Positions 24,579-33,500 of a stretch of DNA of 64,000 nt are shown piece after piece. The notes beneath the pieces are model-generated. The model saw only the letters and a program-made list of their open reading frames with translations, was not told the DNA's origin and ran no database searches. The stretch covers positions 157,116,001-157,180,000 of the forward strand of contig NC_135787.1 in assembly GCF_051106095.1 (NCBI RefSeq), given 5' to 3'. Source of the stretch: Pogona vitticeps. Lineage: Eukaryota; Chordata; Lepidosauria; Squamata; Agamidae. Made by a program: the position numbers and the translations under genes. Position 1 is the stretch's first letter, and every line of letters begins with the position of its first letter.

Positions 24579-27500
24579 GTCATGTCCAACTCTTCGTGAC
24601 CCCATGGACCAGAGCACACCAGGCCCTCCTGTCTTGTACTTGATGCCACATTCCTTTCTAAGCAAATTATTTTGTATCAAAATATTTACTCAATAACAGC
24701 CACACAAGAATGACTAAACTAAGTCACTTGGAACCTCATGATTCAGGAAGGGTATCCTAGCAAGCCACTTCGAGTCATAGGCTTGTTCAGCTGAGGTAAC
24801 TGAAAAGAAACAAAAAGAACAAGGATACCGTAGGACCCCCTTATCCATGGGATTGGTATTCATTGATTCACTTATTTACAATTTGAAAATATTAAAATTA
24901 TTAAAAGAAAAAAATCCAGAAAAAACACCATTTTACATGTATCAACAGAACCTGCCGCTAGAGGAAGTGAAAGGCTGTGCTATGAATACTTGTTAGCAAA
25001 GAATATATAGCATGGTCTCTGGGACCCTGTAGTGGCCAGTTCTGGTAATGCTTGTGAAAATAATGTTTTCTGTTTTTTTTCCTTTTAGCATTTTAAATAT
25101 AATAGCATTCAATATCATCCACAGTTTTCAGTATCAACGGGGTGGGATGGGGCTTGGAATCAATCCCCATTTGATATGGGGGGTTCTATTGTATATAGTT
25201 GTAATGATGATGATGGTTGAAATAGCGGTTGTTTTATGTCTTGTATATTCCTTTTTTTATTGTAGGTTTTGTTCATTTTTGCTTACAATAAAAAACCAGT
25301 CAAAATCACCAACATCAAGTCTTTCAATTCAGCCAATGTATATTGTGGTTATTTGTGGATTCCATTAAACAGGTAAATTAATCACATATTCATTCATTTG
25401 CTGCATCTTATATTGTATATAGAAAGATGTTTTGATAGGATGCTGTCAATAATTTGTATAAATATGCAAGTGCCACAGACAGAATAACCAGTTTTTAATG
25501 TTTAAAAAGCACTTGTCAAGATCAGAGTCCCATCTTTTAGCAGAAAACACAAAACACAAATCCTAGTCCTTATATTCCACAAAACCTTAAATTCCAGCCA
25601 ATACATATCCAAAAGAGAAATCATTTATTTATCATCTAGGAAATAATGTCATGCAAAGCAGAACACATATAAATTCAGGTTGAACATCAGATGTCAGAAA
25701 TCCTCTTACAGGTGGAAAATGGAAAAGCAGGGGTAGACTGATGAGACTGATCTGGAGGAATGAGTAAACACTATCTTGGAGGAACAGTTTTGTTCTACTG
25801 CAGAAGCTTGACATGTTCATAAGCTTGATCTGCATTGCTAGAAAAACACAACAGATGATTGAAGGCAGTATCCCTGTTCGTACATTTGAGATAGAGCTAA
25901 CTGACCATGATGTGTCTTGCAGATTCAGCGGGAGAAAAAAAAATCTGCTCCATGAGCAAGTCCTGTACAATTGATTTGGTGCACATAATTTCTGGTCTTT
26001 AAATGCTGTGCCATGCAATTAAGCAATCGTCATTTCAGGGCTAAGTGTCAGCAGCTCCCCATTATAAGATTCCATAGCACGTTTTCATATACAAGACAAA
26101 TGGAATATGCACTCTAACATATATAAGGAGAGAGCACCTCCGCTCTTACCTTTGGGTAAGTGTTCATGCTCACCCTGCAAGCATGGGCCAATATAGTGAT
26201 CTGTAGGTCCACTGACAAACAGAAATTATATCACCAGCAGGGTCAGATTGCCTCTAATTAAAGAGTTCCTATGTGCAGCCTGTGTGCAATGAGATGACCG
26301 AAAATTGAAGTAGAAACTTCAATTAGTAGTAATGTGCCGCTGGTGGTGATGTCACTTCCATTGTTCCAGAGGAGCTATGGAATAGAACCTGAGGAGTAAG
26401 TGCATTCTCCTAGGGCTCTTGAGTAATACCTTTTCTCTTAGGTTTAAACCCTTTGGGATTCCATTTCTGCTGCCAGCTAGATACTCTATCTTTTTCTGCC
26501 TCCAACTTTTTGCAAGCACACCAGTCATCGACCACTTTTTCTGGCTGCCACATGTTCTTTTTCTTAATCTTCTCTTTCCCCCTTCTTCTCTGACTATTCC
26601 TTGCTTCATAGGCCTGTTATATTTTATTTTGAATCCAAAGGCTTCATCCCCGTTTATATCAGCCTAGCTCTTACTAATGCTCTGTTCAGATCCATCCTGG
26701 ACTTCATTGCTACTGGTCCTTCTTCCTGACTTGCCAGTTGCCCTTGTTGCTCCTATGACTCTTACAAGCATTCCTGGTGACCACAGGCATACAAAAACAC
26801 AACTACTGTAATGATAGAAAGGCATTCTCATATAGCAGACAATAAAAAGGGAAATTCAAGTCTAAAATGAATTTTATTACTAAAGGAAGCAAATTTTACT
26901 TCATACCAGTATAATATCTAAAATGCTATTGTATAGTGCTAACTTCTTTGTCTTCTTTTAGAGTTATTGCTGTACGGGAAAAGTTGTCTGATCTGAAACA
27001 ACACGTTGAATTGTTAATTCAGTCAATGATGATTCCTCAGACAGCATCTGAAGTACCAAAAGAAGTCCCTTCAACAGGATCCAAATCCAATACGGCAAAG
27101 GTGCCACTAGATAAAAAAGCAAAGGTACATCAATTCAAATGGTTTAGAAGGCAATTACTGTATAGGTCATAGGTGTGGTATTAATTCTGGTGCTGTAAAG
27201 TTCATTGAAAAAGAAAAATTCCACATGAGAGTGGTCTTTTATCTACTTCAAGTCAAAAATTGGCTCTTCTTATACACCTTTCCCTTATCAGTGGCCACCC
27301 AGCCTCTGTTTTTTTTAAAAATTATTGTATTTTTTAGATTTTTATTTAAAACATAGATATAAAATACACAAATCAAAATACAATATAACTGTGTTCCCCA
27401 CCACCATAGACAGGACCTCTTGCTATAATCTTCTTCTTCCATTTATATTCTTCCTCTTCTTTTATTGTTCTCTTCTCCAGAACTGCATTGAACTTTTTCT

Positions 27501-30500
27501 TATACACCTTAATAATAATAATGAATTTGATTTCTTCCACCTTTCTTTCAGCAAATTTTCTCCCTTATATGTTCTTATATGTTATTGTTATGTGCAATCA
27601 ACTTGCCTCCAGCTTATGGCAACACTGTGAATGAGTTCTTCCAAAATGTCCTTTCCTCAACAGCTGTGTTCTGTTCTGGTAAAGTCAAGGCTGTGGCTTT
27701 TTTATAGAGTATTGTTTTGTGGTTTTTTTCATGTATTTTTTTTTTGTTATTGTTGTTCAGTCATAAAGTCGTGTCCGACTCTTTGTGACCCCATGGACCA
27801 GAGCACGCCAGGCCCTCCTTTCTTCCACTGCCTCCCGAAGTTGGGCCAAATACATGTTGGTAGCTTCAATGACACTGTCCAGCCATCTCGTCCTCTGTTG
27901 TCCCCTTCTCCTCTTGCCTTCACTCTTTCCTAACATCAGGGTCTTTTCCAGGAAGTCTTCTCTTCTGACGAGATAGCCAAAGTATTAAAGCCTCAGTTTC
28001 AGGATCTATCCTTCCAGTGAGCACTCAGGGTTGATTTCCTTAAGAATGCATCTGTTTGATCTCCTTGCAGTCCAGGGGACTCTCAAGAGTCTCCTCCAGC
28101 ACCACAATTCAAAAGCATCAATTCTTCAGCTGTCAGCCTTCTCTATGGTCCAGCTCTCACTTCCATACATCGCTACTGGAAAAAACCATAGCTTTGACTA
28201 TGCGGACCGTTGTCAGCAAGGTGATGTCTCTGCTTTTTAAGATGCTGTCTAGGTTTGTCATCGCTTTCCTCCCAAGAAGCAGGCTTCTTTTAATTTCATG
28301 GCTGATGTCATCATTGGCAGTAATCACGGAGCCCAAGAAAGCGCTTTCACCTTCATTAAGAGGTTCTTTAATTCCTCCTCACTTTCTGCCATCAGAGTGG
28401 TATCATCTGCATATCTGAGGTTGTTCATATTTCTTCTGGCAATCTTAATTCCATCTTGGTATTCATCCAGTCCAACCTTTCACATGACGTGTTCTGCACC
28501 TAAGTTAAATAAGCAGGGAGACAATATATAGCCTTGTTGTACTCCTTTCCTAATTTTGAACCAATCAATTGTTCCATATCCAGTTCTAACTGTTGTTTCC
28601 TGTCCCATATATAGATTTCTCAGGAGATAGGTAAGATGACCAGGCACTCCCATTTCTTTAAGAAGTTGCCATAGTTTGCTGTGATCCACACAGTCAAAGG
28701 CTTTTGTGTAGTCACATATCTAGTCTTTCTCTTTTCTTGCAGCCTTCACCTTTTCCTGGCACTATTGTCTTTTTCAAAAGTCTTCCTTTTTCATGATGCG
28801 CCCAAAGTATGACAGCCTCAGTTTTGTTATTTTTGCTTCCAGAGAAAGTTCAGGCTGGATTTGCTATGGAGACCAATACATATTGTCATGGATCCTGGGA
28901 CTCAAGCTCTTTCCTTTAGCCACTCTTTTTATGCTACCTCCCCCTTGCTGTGGGTGGGAGTGCCCAAATGGAGCAGGAGGAATGAGTGCTATGAGCTCTA
29001 ACTGGGATCCTGTCAACCCCACCATGTTTTGCACCTGCATGGACTGCATGCCCCAAGACTTAACAACTACAATAGGCTGCCACCAGCTCCCGTTGACATC
29101 AATATTGCCAATTCTGTACCTTAACTGAGGCCAGGACTGGAGAAATTAGTACATGTTCCCTCTTTAGACAATGGCTTTGTGAAGTTTATTTTAAAAGAAA
29201 AGGAAAACTAAGAAAATAAAAGGATATTTCAAAACATAGGAAGACAGTTCTAGATCCAAAAGAATTGTGGGTACACAATTACAGAATATGAAAGAGCCAG
29301 ACTAGAAAATAAGAAAATGTAATGCTACCCTGTCTTACTTTACCTAAGCAGAGAGAAGGGTGGTTCTGGAATAGCATCTCCACCCAACTACTGCATAGAT
29401 TTCTGCAGCATAGCAGGGCTTCTAGTGGCGTTTTTTCTTTTTTTACATTTACAGTCAATGTCAATATTGTGCAGATATACAGACATGATTTTGCAATCAG
29501 CTCATCTATTCAAAAGTCATTTCTTTAAAATATATTTGTAATAAGGAAATACAAGTTTAAATGCTAAATTATAGACTTTTGAGCTGGCTATGTTTTAAAA
29601 AAAAATTAAAGGGATTTTTAAAGCACTTATCTCCCCCCCCCCTTAACACATTTTAGGGAGGAACAGGGAGTAGGAAACAGGAATTTTTTTGTTAAAGGCT
29701 GCACCCCTCACATTCTACTGATTTCCTTCTTTACACATGCTTTGCATTCCTCACAAACATCACATAGGTAGTTAAATAAGTATGAATTTAAATGTATGTA
29801 CTTTGTCAACAGATATTTTTACATTTTCACTTTTGAAAGGTAAACTCCTAACAATTAGTCAGAATTGGGATAATTTTGCCCCCTTCCTCCAATGGTTGTC
29901 TTTTCTACCAATATTGGGTTTCTTGCAAGCCTTCTGGTATCTTCCTCTAGTGCAGGGGTCTCAAATATGCGGCCCGGGGGCCATTTGCGGCCCCCCCAGA
30001 TGATAGTTTGTGGCCCTCGCCTTGCCTGCCCCCCCCAAAGCGCCCACACATCCTCTGCTGTCAAGAGTAAAAAAAAAGCCTTGCCTCACTTGCCGGCTCT
30101 ATCCCAAGACAGCACCTCTTACACCCTCCATCCAGAACTGCAACCTGCCAGCCACCCCACCTGTCTGTCGGCTAAGGAAACTCCTGGGCGGCTTCCTTGG
30201 GCTCTTGCTCCGCTTGGCAGAAAATCTGATGCAGCCCAGCCTCACCCAGACTCTGCCTCTAGCGGCCCCCAGGTAAATTGAGTTTTAAAACCCCTGCTCT
30301 AGTGTGTGTGTGGCCATATTTTGGCTACAGAAAAATCCATATCTACCTCTCAACATCAGAAACAGTAAAGAACTGTATTTATGTGATACACACAGTGCAT
30401 TCAGGGCAGCCTACAAAATTAAGTCCCATGGAATCAGTAAGGTTTATTCCCAGGTAAGTGTGTACAGCTTAAAATCAGAGCTTAGAAATGACTATCTATG

Positions 30501-33500
30501 AATAGTTATTTTTGATTAATGCCTTGTTGCAGTAAGTAAGGCATAGGATGTGGCATTCCAGTTTTAACTTAACTAGGACTAACTTCACCCATTTTACAGC
30601 ACAATTACAGTGGTGCCTCGCTTAACGATTACCTCGTTAAACAACGAATCCGCTTGATAGTTAGGTTTTTGCGATCGCTTTTGCGATCGCAAAATGATGT
30701 TCTAATGGGAAAAAACGGCCTTACAATGATCGGTTCCCTGCTTTGGGAACTCATTTTTCACTTTACGACGATCAAAACAGCTGATCGTCGGGTTTCCAAA
30801 ATGGCCGCCCACTGTGCAAAATGGCTCCCCGCTGTTTTTAGGATGGATTTTTCGCTATACAGGGAGCAGAAAATGGCTGCCCTATGGAGGATCTTCGCTG
30901 GACAAGCAGTTTTCAATGCATTTCAATGGGCTTTTTTATTTTGCTTGACGACAATTTCACTGTACAGCGATTTCGCTAGAACGGATTAACATCAAGTGAG
31001 GCAAAAAACGGTCTGAAACTCAACATCAAAAAAAAAAAAAACTAACATAATGGCCACTGGTCCCATCACCTCCTGGGAAATAGAAGGAATGGATATGGAG
31101 GCAGTGACAGATTTTACTTCCTTGTGCTCTATGATCACTGCAGATGGTGATAGCAGCCACAAAATTAAAAGACGCCTGCATCTTGGGAGGAAAGTGATGA
31201 CAAACCTTGACAGTATCTTAAAAAGCAGAGACATCACCTTGCCAACAAAAGTCTGAATAGTCAAAGCTATGGTTTTTCCTGTAGTGATGTATAGAAGTGC
31301 GAGCTGGACGATAAAGAAAGCTGACTTCTCAAGAATTGATGCCTTTGAATTGTGGTGCTGGAGGAGGCTCTTGAGAGTCCTCTGGACTGCAAGGAGAACA
31401 AACCTATCCATTCTAAGGGAAATCAAGCCTGAGTGCTTACCGGAAGAATAGATCCTGAAGCTGAGGCTCCAGTACTTTGGCCATCTCATGAGAAGAGAAG
31501 ACTGCTTGGAAAAGACCTTGATGTTGGGAAACTGTGAAGGCAGGAGGAGAAGGGGACGACAGAGGATGAGATGGTTGGACAGTGTCATCGAAACTACCAA
31601 CATGAATTTGACCCAACTCCAGGAGGCAGTGGAAGATAGGAGGGCCTGGCATGCTCTGGTCCATGGGGTCACGAAGAGTCGGACACGACTAAACAACTAG
31701 ACGACGACGAGGCACCACTGTATAACTTTACAGTTACTTCTATTAAAGTAGCTTTTGAGCTCTCCATAGAACGCAATTATAAATGTTATTAACATCAAAA
31801 ATATAAATAGCAGCAGACTGAATCAATATGCAAAGTGACCATAAGAGCTCAGAAAAATCTCACTTTTCGGACTACAACTCTTTGAACACCCTGCCAGCAG
31901 TGCTTGTGAGAGTTGTCCAAAAATATTCATATCCAGGAAAGGCCACAGCTAGGATTCTAAATGATGTTGGCAAAAGGGACTTCTGCCTGCCACCAAAGTG
32001 TCTGGGAGCAATACCAGGAGTTTCACAAAGAAGAAACTTGTTGCTTTGGGAAAGTTCAACTTTATCAAGTTGCCGCTTCGGATCCTTTTAAAAATAGAGT
32101 AAGAAACAAAGAAGAAAAAATGTTACTTTCCTTCTTCAGGAGCTGCAGATTACCTGTTGTTACAATTAAACTTCAGATTATTAATCCTCATTAAAACTTG
32201 CCTTCCTTAATGGCAAATGAGCACCAATTTAATTTAAACTGATTTTAATACAATTAAATAACATAAATCATATTTCCTACTTTTATTAACAATATTGAAT
32301 AAGATTTTCGAATAAAAAAAGATTAAAATGCATCAGACGGTTTCAGCCAAAAGACCAAGAAGGTTTTCTACCTCCTCTCAAAAGGGAGACAGCCCACAAA
32401 TTTCCATGTGATCAAGTTTGTGATAATATCAGAGAAGCGGAGCGTTGTCACTACAGTTGCTGCTTGATGAATACCAAGGAAAAGTAGACATTTATTTTCA
32501 AAGTAGGAGGCATTTATCATGTGACAGTTTTTCTTCAATATCTATTCTAATAAATGATTAATGATGCATGTGCTGGCATTTCACCTGATGGATATTGTGA
32601 CAGCCGAGACAACAATTCCTTGCTTTCATTATTGAAAAGCTGTATTCTGAGTGGCTTGGCTGACAAATATTTCAGCCAATTACATAGTACAGTATGTTTA
32701 AATGGCAGAAGGTATTTCATTTTAAAGACTAGTTGGAGTTACTGTGGAATTTTTCAAGACCACTGACACTGATGCGCCTGTGATATTGCAGGACTCTTAG
32801 GACTGTGTTGCAGCCAGCTGAGTGGATCCAGACATTTGGGGCTTAGTTGTCATGATTGCAACATCTTAATTTTGATTATTGAGCTGTAGAGGCTCTTCAT
32901 GTGTATGAATGTATCAATATAGAACAGAAACATATCTGAGGAAATCAGTCCATATTTATAAGTGAGAAAGGTATATGAAATTGCTGGTTTTATATTAATA
33001 TTTCAGTTTCATATATTTTGCCGTAGTAGTTTCTTCAGTTGGTTACTCATCAAATGCATGATACCTAATCCATAAGCTTTATAACCAAATCCTTCAAGAC
33101 TTGAAACTATTTGTTCATGCTTGATTACAACATGGAATATCTGGTTTGTTTGTTTTTTCCGTGTTAATGAAAAAGCGAGGACTCAGGGCCCAGCATGGTC
33201 TTTATTGTTCTCTTACAACTGTTGGATTATGAGTCATAATTCTGATGGAATGGACTTCTCAGAAACTGAGTGCCTCAGAATATGACAGTTTGGTTTACTT
33301 CCCGAGTTTACCACAGAGAAAATGATTAGGATAGCTGAGTTTAGGACCAAAATAGCTGTACTTCCTATAGGATGATCTTAAAAATAATTATTTCAACTCT
33401 TGGGCTAATTCGTTGTTTAAAATGAAGGTATACCATAACTGTAATAGATATGAGGACTCATAACCATGGCCATACATCAGCAAAATGAGGTGCAGGGTTG

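Noticed and set aside
24293-24649. minus-strand frame with a polyglutamine run
   Set aside because: The polyQ is the (GTT)n tail of a BovB read backwards next to a CFAP54 exon.
29892-30281. 129-codon open frame
   Set aside because: Lies almost wholly in a nonautonomous hAT element with intact ends.
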